Positions 54,504 through 62,000 of a DNA stretch of 62,000 nucleotides are shown one piece after another; the first letter of the stretch is position 1; every line of letters begins with the position of its first letter. The position numbers and the translations under genes are program-made. This DNA comes from Symbiodinium natans (taxonomy: Eukaryota > Sar > Dinophyceae > Suessiales > Symbiodiniaceae): assembly GCA_905221605.1 (NCBI GenBank), contig CAJNDS010002404.1, forward strand, positions 1 to 62,000, written 5' to 3'. The notes under the pieces were generated by a model. The model was not told where the DNA came from. It did not search any database and saw nothing but the letters and a program-made list of their open reading frames with translations.

Positions 54504-54638
54504 GTGCAACTCCTCGACATCGCGGTGCACGTGGCCTCCCAACAAGTCGAGGTCCTCCGCATCATCGGCAGCGCTCACGCAATCGTATGGGCTGCCGTGG
54601 GCATTGCCCAGGCAGCTGGGGCAGCCATACCGGGGATG
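54504..54638 (+). CDS. Small membrane protein, exon M2
   Basis: Acceptor CTTTTCGAG. 45 codons including VQLLDIAVHVASQQVEVLRI and a hydrophobic stretch HAIVWAAVGIAQAAGAAIPG. Donor GTGACT, phase 0. The next exon also begins GTGACT, so the intron is flanked by a short direct repeat. The intron is only 116 nt and has no array. Confidence 0.75.
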
Positions 54639-54754
54639 GTGACTTTGTGCTAATTACTTTACTGTAACTTTAGATCCTTACCTTTTTTAGGTTTATAGGG
54701 TTTCTTATTAAGGCAGCGAAAAGTTTAATTTATACCCTCCTGAGTGCAGCCAAG

Positions 54755-54896
54755 GTGACTACGATGGGCTCCTTCGCGGTCTTCTTGGTCTACTTGGTGC
54801 TCAACATCATCTTCTTGGCGGGGGAGGGCCTGACCAACGAGGGGCGGCCGCGCATTCCCCTCTTCCTCTTCGTGCTGGTCACGCTTTCACTCACAG
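54755..54896 (+). CDS. Small membrane protein, exon M3
   Basis: Acceptor GTGCAGCCAAG, donor GTGGGG, phase 1. Two membrane segments: SFAVFLVYLVLNIIFLAGEG and PLFLFVLVTLSLT, with GLTNEGRPR between them. GC-rich third positions. No family recognised. Confidence 0.8.
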
Positions 54897-55063
54897 GTGG
54901 GGGAAAGGGGAGGAAGGGGGAAAGTGGGGGGTCGCTCTAGATGAGGCTCCTCTGGAAGAGTGCGAGCTTCGTAACAGAACCCTGGGCAAGAAGGATCTCT
55001 GACAAGGCACCCCCTAACCAAGAACACCCCCCCCAAACCCTAATCCCTAAACCCTTTAAACAG

Positions 55064-55161
55064 GTGCGTCTGGAGTTCTACAATGGCGCAAACAGGAGGA
55101 GCTGATGCCAACGCCCAAAGGAGCTCCCCCCGCAGTGCCAGCGGAGCCGCTCGGAGCCTGA
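55064..55161 (+). CDS. Small membrane protein, last exon M4
   Basis: Acceptor CTTTAAACAG. Completes the Gly codon and encodes ASGVLQWRKQEELMPTPKGA then PPAVPAEPLGA and TGA at 55159-55161. The hydrophilic tail suits a short cytosolic or lumenal C-terminus. With M1-M3 the protein would be about 148 residues with three or four membrane spans. Confidence 0.78.
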
Positions 55162-55166
55162 GGGCT

Positions 55167-55346
55167 ACTTGGAGATTGATAGTACTTACTAACCCAATAG
55201 GGTTTAGGGTTTGGGGTTTAGGGTTTAGGGTTTAGGGTACTTACTCACCAATTATAGCTGTACTTCTAACCCACTTAGAAGCCCGTTATAAGTACAGTTA
55301 TAAGTACACTTGTAGTTAGTGAATAAGTACCATGAACCTCCTAGTT
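55167..55346. mobile_element. Family F MITE-like element with internal TTTAGGG array
   Basis: Ends ACTTGGAGATTGATAGTACT and AAGTACCATGAACCTCCTAG are inverted. TTTAGGG/TTTGGGG units (55199-55239) interrupt the left arm. Begins six bases after the stop codon of the membrane protein gene. Confidence 0.6.
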
Positions 55347-55708
55347 CGACCTCTTAAAAAGGGCAGCTTGGGGAGACTTGGAAATCGTTGTAAGTGTTTT
55401 TTGGGCTCTTTACTTCCTAAGAAACAGCTAAAATTGTGAGTTTTTTTTTTTCCAGGGGGGGGGGGGGGGGTGCTTGAATTCCTAAGTGGGCAGAGGTATG
55501 GAAGCTCCCCATGACTTGACAAGCTGCGACGAGCAACCGGGTGCATTTCCCTGTGCTTCGGCTGTGTTTTTACATCAGCATCAGCATAGACAACCCTATA
55601 AACCCTATAAACCACATAAACCCTTTTAATCCTATAACCCCTATAAACCACATAAACCCTTTTAATCCTATCCCTGTAAGACCCTAAGAGCCCCTATAAA
55701 CCTTATAG

Positions 55709-55800
55709 CTCCGTCGAACCTGCTGAAGAAGCACCCTCCCAATGGGTTCATCGCTCGGGAGCTGCATCGGAACTTATCCGTGGGTCGCTTACCCACAAAG
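55709..55800 (+). CDS. Internal exon Y1, unidentified
   Basis: Acceptor CCTTATAG. Frame NLLKKHPPNGFIARELHRNL then SVGRLPTK. GC donor (AAG then GCCCCA), phase 0, fitting Y2. Confidence 0.55.
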
Positions 55801-55890
55801 GCCCCAGGTGCTTAGGGTTTAGGGTTCAGGCTTGATAGGAATAAGGGTTTGGGGCGTTTACCGTTTTCGGGTTTAGCTTAGACTTTCAAG

Positions 55891-55954
55891 GCACTACAAG
55901 AGCACTTTGGCGCCAACATGTCCCCGATCACCGTACCTGGGCTGTCTGGGACAT
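55891..55954 (+). CDS. Internal exon Y2, unidentified
   Basis: Acceptor GACTTTCAAG. Frame ALQEHFGANMSPITVPGLSG then T, donor GTAGCC, phase 1, fitting Y3. A CCCTAAA array follows at once, the opposite of the usual order. Confidence 0.55.
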
Positions 55955-56032
55955 GTAGCCCTAAACCCTAAACCCTAAACCCTAAACCCTAAACCCTAAA
56001 CCCTAAACCCTAGCCCTGTATACCCCAACCAG

Positions 56033-56080
56033 CAACTGCCTGGATCAAACGGTCCAAGCTTCAACGCCACGTCATGAAGT
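56033..56080 (+). CDS. Internal exon Y3, basic
   Basis: Acceptor CCCCAACCAG. Frame TAWIKRSKLQRHVMK, GC donor (AAGT then GCCTTG), phase 1. In-frame TGA soon after if unspliced. Confidence 0.55.
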
Positions 56081-56127
56081 GCCTTGTCTGAGCCCCCGAA
56101 CCCTGAAACCGCTACTAGATGTTAGAA

Positions 56128-56225
56128 CCCTACTATAGGGGGACAAAACAAATACCAATAGTATTCCCTTGTGGTCCCTTTGTGATTATACTCTAATACC
56201 CCCCAAAACCCTGCATTACACCCCA
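56128..56225. mobile_element. Family E dispersed element
   Basis: GTATTCCCTTGTGGTCCCTT and AATACCCCCCAAAACCCTGC resemble the stretches near 8160-8250. Confidence 0.4.
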
Positions 56226-56253
56226 AACTAAGAATTTCGCGCCTGTGGACTAT

Positions 56254-56320
56254 GGTGGCGAAGCCACCACTGCTGCAGGTTTTCCAGAGGTGTTTGCTGC
56301 AAACCGGAGGCGAAGCCTCC
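56254..56320. other. Twin GAA-loop hairpins
   Basis: GGTGGCGAAGCCACC (56254-56268) and GGAGGCGAAGCCTCC (56306-56320) are perfect 6-bp stems with GAA loops, differing by a compensatory T-A to A-T change. Confidence 0.8.
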
Positions 56321-57065
56321 CTGCAGTCCCAGCAAATGGGGTACCCTTTCTAAATGAACCCTAAACCCTAAACCCTAAACATTCTCCGGCGGGGCTACAT
56401 ACAAGTGGGGGGGGGGGGGGGGGGGCGCGGGAGTACCCCTGCTCTGGGAAGTCTCGCGGCCCAGAAGAGAAATGAGCTGCTTGGTGTTGGGGTTTAGGGT
56501 GCAGGTGCCTTACGCCCTAAGCCCTAAACCCTAAACCCTAAACTCTAAACCCTAAACCCTAAACCCTAAACCCTAACCCCTAAACTCTAAACTCTAAACT
56601 CTAAACCCTAACCCTAAACCCTAAACCCCTTCTTCAGGGATTGTTGGAGTCTAAGACACCATGGAGTCTCCTGCTCTCAGGGTCCTTACATGGGGCGGGG
56701 GCTTTGTTTTTTGCAGGAGCTCTGCCTCAAAGGCTTAAGGTTTCTTCTAGAAAGGTTTCTTCTAAAGGGTTTGGGGGTTTAGGGAAGAAAGGGGTTCAGG
56801 GGCCCCCGAACTCCTCTTTTCGGATGAAGGCAGAGCCTTGTGTTGCCCGAAAACATCAAGAAACCCCTTCTTTCCCGGTTCACTAGAAAACCCCGTACCA
56901 TCCCCGAAATCTTCAGTTTCCCACGCGTTATATTCAATCCTTCTGTCGCCCTTGGGATCAGGCACCCACCCTGCAAATCCTCTGCAGAAGCAGTGATCAA
57001 CCAAGTCCCCCCCTAAACCCTACACCCTAAACCCTAAACCCCTAAACTCCCTAACATCAACACAG

Positions 57066-57102
57066 ACACGTGGCTCCCGCGCCCTTCTCATTCGGAAGAG
57101 CT
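57066..57102 (+). CDS. Candidate exon Y4
   Basis: Acceptor CATCAACACAG. In the phase left by Y3 it reads TWLPRPSHSEE, GC donor (GAGCT then GCGCCT), phase 2. A second frame is open too. Confidence 0.4.
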
Positions 57103-57607
57103 GCGCCTTCATCCAGGATCATAAGCCGCCCCGAATAGGGTCATCTTGCACGGCAACTATAGCTAGCCTACTCCACCGCAGCTGAACAACCAAGAAAGGC
57201 AAGACTTGAGTATTACCACTGCTGTCTATTCGCAATCCCTAGACCATGGTAGCACCATCTAGGGACCAAAACCTCCCAAATCCAGGCCCATCTCATGTGG
57301 ACAGGTTCCCTCCCTGAACCCTGGACCCTACAAGCCTATCGCCCATAATATACTTTTGGGGGGGGGGGCCTCTAAGCTTCCCCCTGAATAAACTCCCAAA
57401 GAAGGGGGTTACTCCCTTCTAAACCCCAAACTACTCAAATGGATAGCATCGGAACTCCAAGACAGGTGTTCCTAGGGTTTCGGGCTGACCCTAAACCCTA
57501 AACCCTAAACCCTCAGTTCGGGTTTCAGGTTTCGGGCTGAGGCCTCCTACCCTTGACGCCCTTCCCAGCCCCTCAACCTGAAAACTTGCCCCTTAGGCGA
57601 GGGGGGT

Positions 57608-57708
57608 TAGGGTTTAGGGTTTAGGGTTTAGGGTTTAGGGTTTAGGGTTTAGGGTTTAGGGTTTAGGGTTTAGGGTTTAGGGTTTAGGGTTTAGGGTTTA
57701 GGGTTTAG
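57608..57708 (+). repeat. (TTTAGGG)14 array
   Basis: Clean G-rich array. Confidence 0.95.
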
Positions 57709-57774
57709 TAGGGTTTGGGGGTTTGTTCTTGGAGGTTCGGGACCCTACACCCTTCCTCAGCCCCAGCCACCAGG

Positions 57775-57848
57775 GGATGGCTCTGATGCTGGGCGCCACT
57801 GCTGTTTCTCCGAACCTCGCTGTGCATCAGTCAGACCTGCAGTCCTTT
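57775..57848 (+). CDS. Candidate internal exon
   Basis: Acceptor CCAGCCACCAG. Frames GMALMLGATAVSPNLAVHQS and, in another phase, DGSDAGRHCCFSEPRC are both open. A GC donor (AAG then GCAAGG) lies near 57852. A TTTAGGG array follows directly. Confidence 0.4.
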
Positions 57849-57857
57849 AAGGCAAGG

Positions 57858-57984
57858 GTTTAGGGTTTAGGGTTTAGGGTTTAGGGTTTAGGGTTTAGGG
57901 TTTAGGGTTTAGGGTTTAGGGTTTAGGGTTTAGGGTTTAGGGTTTAGGGTTTAGGGTTTAGGGTTTAGGGTTTAGGGTTTAGGG
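57858..57984 (+). repeat. (TTTAGGG)18 array
   Basis: The longest uninterrupted G-rich array in the last 10 kb. Confidence 0.95.
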
Positions 57985-58507
57985 TAGATACTTTAGCACG
58001 TTGACCCCTAACAGCCCCCTTTATGTTCAAGGTAACATGAGGTATTTGGGTCAGTTCGTGCTGCAACCGTCCAGGGGATTCTCAGGGGCTGACATTGGCT
58101 AACTTGGCGGTTTCATCGGCGCCTGTGTCATACCCGTAGCCCTGCGGTCCCTGATCGTTCCCTCACCCTGGCACAACCACAGAGTCGTAGAGCAGGATGA
58201 GAAGGTGGGGAGTTCGGAATCTGCCACCTAAACCCCGAGCCGTCGATGGGTTCCCCCAAGCCACATCTACCGGGCACCATGGTGTTATAATAAGGATTAG
58301 AGTTTGTTGTGTAGTGGCTGTTTTCAAGTATCTACTTGAAGGGGTCTCATGTTCTTGCACGATGCCCAGAAGGGGTTGAGAGTAGATTGCCGAAGGGTCC
58401 TCCACAACCCTAAACCCTGAACCATAAACCCCAAACCCTACCCCTCCTTTCCTTGTCTTTGCGCAAGGAAAGGGTCCATGCTGATCAGTGTTCAAACCCT
58501 CAACCCT

Positions 58508-58631
58508 ACTTGGAGGTTCATGGGTACTGAAAAACCCATTCTCAGTCTATCTGTTACCTACTTAGAGGACTTTAGGGGTGCCTATAAATGCAGTTAGAAT
58601 TGGGGTTGCAAGTGCCCTGAACCTCCAAGTA
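58508..58631. mobile_element. Family F MITE-like element, complete
   Basis: Perfect outer inverted repeat ACTTGGAGGTTCA / TGAACCTCCAAGT, with the interior TACTTAGAGG...GCCTATAAATGCAGTTAGAA. Confidence 0.7.
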
Positions 58632-58801
58632 CTCAGCCTCAACCCTAAACCCTAAACCTAAACCCTCAACCCTCAACCCTAAACCCTACCCAGGAACAAC
58701 GAGCGGCGAACAACCAGTGGCGGAGATAGCGAGGCGAGGGAGTCCCGGGCGATGGCACCTACAACTTGTTTCTGACTTCAACACAGGGTGTGGGGGTTGG
58801 C

Positions 58802-58904
58802 TGGGATGTTCCCCCTTTCCTAACAGGCCTGAAATCGGGATTATAGTATATAGGGGGTACTATAATCCCTATTAGAACTGTTAGTACAAGAGAGAACATC
58901 CCAA
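58802..58904. mobile_element. Family A MITE-like element, complete
   Basis: TGGGATGTTCCCCC and GAGAACATCCCA, with central ATTATAGTATATAGGGGGTA / CTATAATCCC. Confidence 0.75.
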
Positions 58905-59293
58905 GGTTTAGGACTTAGAAAATTGAAGGATGTCACTTTCCTTAGGTCAATGCCCGCTGACATGCTCGGGACCCCAAAAAATCCTAAAGTCCCCTAGCGC
59001 AAAACCAAAAAGAGCTTGAAATATTCTCTAAACCCCCTTAAAAAACCCCCAAAAGAAGCCCTGGGCCCTAAACGTAAATCCCTCTAGCCTTCAGCCCAAA
59101 TCTGCCTGCAGCCGATGAAGTGTATGGGGCTTCACGGTTTAGGGTCGAGGCTTTAGGGTTTAGGTTCTAGGGTTTAGGGTTTAGGGTTTATTAGGGCTTT
59201 GGGTTCAAGTTTGGGCTTTTAAGATGTAGGGTTTCGGGGTTGCGGAAGGTGTCAACAGCTTAATGAAAAACATTGCATGGCGTGCGCCGTTCC

Positions 59294-59296
<3 letters not shown>

Positions 59297-59345
<49 letters not shown>
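59297..59345 (+). repeat. (CT)n microsatellite
   Basis: About 24 CT units inside an intergenic or intronic stretch. Confidence 0.95.
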
Positions 59346-59347
<2 letters not shown>

Positions 59348-59695
59348 CCAGAGCTTCAACAGAGAAGTTAAACCCAAAACCCTAAACGCTAAACCCTGAC
59401 CCCAAACCTGAACCCTAAACCCTAAACCCTAAACCCTAAACGTTTCGGGTATCGAGGCCGAGGGCTTTGCGGGTATGGTTTCGCAGCCTAAAGCCCGAAA
59501 CTAGAGGGCCCCTTGGGCAGTTGTCTACACACGTGGTCCTACTACGGGTGCCCCATCAGAACCCCAAAAGGTGAGCTAGCTTAGACAATGTGAGACACCA
59601 GACTAGACCTCTTTCAGGGTTTCAAGTTCAGGGCTGTTTAGGGGTTAGCGGTTAATTAGGGGTTTAGGGTTTACGGTTTAGGGTTGAGGGACAAG

Positions 59696-59815
59696 ATGCC
59701 ATGGCTGGATGTCTATGCCCTGGACAAGAAGCTCTGCCGGGTCGAAACGCAGCCTGACTGGACGGGCCGCGACCTGAAAGAGGCCGTCGAGGATGCCACT
59801 GGAGGGGACTACTTG
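59696..59815 (+). CDS. Ubiquitin-like domain protein, first exon
   Basis: ATG at 59696 begins MPWLDVYALDKKLCRVETQP and continues DWTGRDLKEAVEDATGGDYL. The pattern (short strand, second strand, then T/GxDLKxAVxxxTG helix) is that of the N-terminal beta-grasp of ubiquitin-like domains, common at the N-terminus of dinoflagellate proteins. Donor GTGGGC, phase 0; TGA follows in the intron. Confidence 0.75.
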
Positions 59816-59893
59816 GTGGGCACCTGAACTGCGTTTAGGGTTTTAGTAGGGGTTAGGGTTTAGGGTTTAGGGTTTAGGGTTTAGGGTTTAGCA

Positions 59894-60003
59894 ATCTACT
59901 ATTGACCTAAGAACCCCCAAAGAAATGTAAGATAATCATCCCTAGAGTACCCTTGCGAGGAAGATTATGTTTTGCTTTTTTGGGGGGTTTTATTAAGGGG
60001 GAG
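59894..60003. mobile_element. Family B MITE-like element, degenerate
   Basis: Left end ATCTACTATTGACCTAAGAA and CCCCC; the right end TTTTTTGGGGGGTTTTATTA is diverged. Lies in the first intron of the ubiquitin-like gene. Confidence 0.5.
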
Positions 60004-60157
60004 TCCCAAGCCTTGGTCTGGCCCTGAAGATGGTCATGAGTTGCGGCAAACCCTAGAGTCAGAAACCCTCCAGCGAGTTCTAGCAGCATTGCCAGTGCTA
60101 ATCCTGGTAATCTCAGAAATTGCATCAACCCTAAACCCTAGACCCTAGACCCTAGAC

Positions 60158-60228
60158 CCTAAACCCTAAACCCTAAACCCTAAACCCTAAACCCTAAACC
60201 CTAAACCCTAAACCCTAAACCCTAAACC
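60158..60228 (-). repeat. (CCCTAAA)10 array
   Basis: C-rich array toward the 3' end of intron 1 of the ubiquitin-like gene, preceded by CCCTAGA variants. Confidence 0.95.
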
Positions 60229-60284
60229 CAAACATCATCCCTATCACTTCTGTTCCATCCCTCCCAAGCTGAGGCTCCATGCAG

Positions 60285-60342
60285 GTGGCACTGGGAACCC
60301 AGCTGATCACGCACGACCTTCGGCTGGACTCCATTCTGACGG
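60285..60342 (+). CDS. Ubiquitin-like domain protein, exon 2
   Basis: Acceptor TCCATGCAG. Frame VALGTQLITHDLRLDSILT continues the beta-grasp (a GTQLITHDxRLDSI strand-turn typical of the fold). GT donor at 60343 in phase 1, fitting exon 3; a GC donor at 60357 is an alternative. A TTTAGGG array follows. Confidence 0.7.
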
Positions 60343-60627
60343 GTCCCTCGGCAGGGGCTCGCTAGGGTTTAGGGTTTAGGGTTGAGGGTTTAGGGTTTAG
60401 GGTTTAGGGTTTAGGGTTTAGGGTTGAGGGTTTAGGGTTTAGGGTTTAGGGTCTAGGGCTTGGGGAGGCAGGGGGGGGGGTTTAGGATGTGGGGGCTTCG
60501 GGTTGAGGGCTAAGGTCCTGCATGATCTTTAAAGCCAGTCCTTATTTCACTTTGCCCTACCCTAAGCGCCTAAACCCTAACAAAATACAGCTGCCTCCAT
60601 CAAACTGACCACGGCTTCACCTTAAGT

Positions 60628-60634
<7 letters not shown>

Positions 60635-60677
<43 letters not shown>
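60635..60677 (+). repeat. (CA)n microsatellite
   Basis: About 21 CA units. Confidence 0.95.
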
Positions 60678-60678
<1 letters not shown>

Positions 60679-60854
60679 GACACACCGCCGCTGGCCCGGT
60701 TTAGGGTGTAGGCTTGAAGTTTAGGGGAGCATTCGGAAGTAGAGCCCCAGAATGTGACAGCCGATTGCATCAGGCCTGTCACTTCTACGGTTCAGAGGCC
60801 CCTAAAGCAAGAAGCCTGAAACCCTAAGGTTTCTGGACCCCAGGCCTTTATCCC

Positions 60855-60956
60855 CCTGGTTCTTAGTAGGGAAAGAGCGAATGAGGGGCCTATATAGTCC
60901 CTTAAAGGGTATATAGAGGGCCCTCATTCCCTCATTTTCGACTAAGAACCAACCAG
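60855..60956. mobile_element. Family C MITE-like element, complete
   Basis: CCTGGTTCTTAGTAGGGAAA and CGACTAAGAACCAACCAG are inverted ends around CCTATATAGTCCCTTAAAGG. The best-preserved copy. Confidence 0.7.
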
Positions 60957-61082
60957 TTGTCCCGACCCTCGGTGTGGGGTTGTTAGATTTTAAACTAAAC
61001 CCCAACCCCAGTGTACCTCCAGAGAATCCCTACCGTGCCGAACGCTGTTTAGGGATTGAAGGGTTTAGGGTTTAGGGCTTAG

Positions 61083-61133
61083 GGTTTAGGGTTTAGGGTT
61101 TAGGGTTTAGGGTTTAGGGTTTAGGGTTTAGGG
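61083..61133 (+). repeat. (TTTAGGG)7 array
   Basis: Here the G-rich array lies just upstream of an exon, an exception to the usual order. Confidence 0.93.
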
Positions 61134-61166
61134 TCCCGAGAATCTCGTGGGAGTGCCCAACCCCAG

Positions 61167-61208
61167 AGCTGGCCGGCGGAGCCTCTGAGCCTTGCCGGAA
61201 GCTTCAAG
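61167..61208 (+). CDS. Ubiquitin-like protein gene, exon 3 (predicted)
   Basis: Acceptor CCAACCCCAG. In phase with exon 2 it reads LAGGASEPCRKLQ, GC donor (CAAG then GCCCCC), phase 1. Confidence 0.5.
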
Positions 61209-61332
61209 GCCCCCCCCCCCCCTTCACCCCCCGAGAGCAGGGTTTTCAACATGTAAGGTTTAAGGGTTTGGGGTGAGAGGATTTCTGAGTTCATTTTCGG
61301 GGGGGGAGGGCAGTAAACCGAGCACAGCTCAG

Positions 61333-61435
61333 GGCGCCAATCCACACATCTACCGGAGTATCCCCGAAAGTCATGGAGCCCGAAAGTCTTGGAGAGCGCT
61401 TCGACGATTTACGACATGCTACCGTATTCTAAGCA
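61333..61435 (+). CDS. Ubiquitin-like protein gene, exon 4 (predicted)
   Basis: Acceptor CACAGCTCAG. In phase with exon 3 it reads RQSTHLPEYPRKSWSPKVLE then SASTIYDMLPYSK. The donor is uncertain (CAG/GATCCC); the frame stays open to about 61458. Confidence 0.5.
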
Positions 61436-61617
61436 GGATCCCCATTACCAAAAGAGATTAGGGTTTAGGGGGGTTGGGGGTTCAGGATTTAGGGCCTTGG
61501 GTCTTCCCAAAATGCCACTTCAAAATGGAACGGTCCTTAGATCATGGCCCGTGCCTCTCAAACAGATGACCCCAAGGTTAGAGCGTATAGGGGTTGAAGC
61601 CGACGGCGCGTGCCCAG

Positions 61618-61705
61618 GCGATGCTGACGCCTCCGTTACCAGGCTGCCCGAGCCAGCCAACATCAAGGCGTTTGCTGGGGACAGCGCCGTGGCACAGCTT
61701 TGCAG
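61618..61705 (+). CDS. Internal exon, probably same gene
   Basis: Acceptor CGTGCCCAG, donor GTGTTT. Frame DADASVTRLPEPANIKAFAG then DSAVAQLC. The nature of the protein beyond the ubiquitin-like start is unknown. Confidence 0.5.
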
Positions 61706-62000
61706 GTGTTTTGGGTTTCGGGCACTTGAAGGCTTACGAGTATTAACTTCGTACCCCAAGCAAGCTTGCCCTGCTTCGGTCCACGGTGGGAGGGAATGGG
61801 GTGAGGCAAATCCGAAACCCTGACAGTTGACATTTCAGGTTGCTGCGACCCGACCCACCTAAGCCCCTTTCACTAGCTCTCCCCAAAACCCTAAAAGCAA
61901 CCCTGCCTGAAAGCTTTGACACCCTAAATTCTTGGCCCTAAACCCTAAACCCTAAACCCTAGACCCCAACCCCTGCGTGTTCCCAAGTGCCTTTAAGAGA

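Noticed and set aside
57775-57848. C-terminal part of the ketosynthase
   Set aside because: The frame has no HGTGT or NxGH motif, and a separate membrane protein gene lies between it and the KS exons.

Overview
The window looks like nuclear DNA of a dinoflagellate, probably one of the Symbiodiniaceae/Suessiales type. Four things point there. (1) Short exons (about 20-140 nt) are split by long introns and all recognisable coding lies on the + strand. (2) Acceptors are mostly AG followed by G, and GC is a very frequent 5' splice site beside GT. (3) There are fragments of a type I polyketide synthase ketosynthase, a ubiquitin-like N-terminus and a Ty1/copia RNase H. (4) The 7-mer TTTAGGG/CCCTAAA, the telomere unit of dinoflagellates and plants, occurs in dozens of internal arrays. 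The species is an inference; no rRNA, tRNA, spliced-leader or organellar gene was recognised.

Layout. 1-600 is a 309-bp palindrome-rich satellite that abuts a (TTTAGGG)12 array. 835-6225 is low-complexity and a 4-5 kb satellite array (motif near GAGGTTTGTCGTATGTCCCC) that flips orientation at about 5520, followed by a 440-bp trinucleotide microsatellite. 6.7-9.6 kb is intron-like or intergenic DNA with dispersed palindromic elements. About 9.6-32 kb holds many short + strand exons of a hydrophilic protein I cannot identify; most successive exons agree in reading phase if GC donors are allowed. A decayed copia RNase H lies at 31.5-31.8 kb. 34.48-35.77 kb is a two-exon multi-pass membrane protein in an island without telomeric arrays. 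36.7-42.1 kb has further unidentified exons. 42.75-52.66 kb holds the exons of a polyketide ketosynthase, whose active-site segment carries Gln where Cys is expected. 54.2-55.16 kb is a small membrane protein, 55.7-58 kb more unidentified exons, and 59.70 kb to the end the start of a ubiquitin-like protein gene.

The most striking feature is architectural. Almost every intron begins with a G-rich array (TTTAGGG)n just after the donor and ends with a C-rich array (CCCTAAA)n just before the acceptor. Each exon is therefore bracketed CCCTAAA-exon-TTTAGGG, and the two ends of each intron are complementary. Such introns could fold end to end, which may help splicing at weak GC donors. They resemble introner-type elements with inverted-repeat ends, here made of telomere repeat. 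At least six families of small palindromic (MITE-like) elements lie in the introns, and some are interrupted or truncated by telomeric arrays. Exon boundaries below are predictions by eye, and in GC-rich exons more than one frame is often open.
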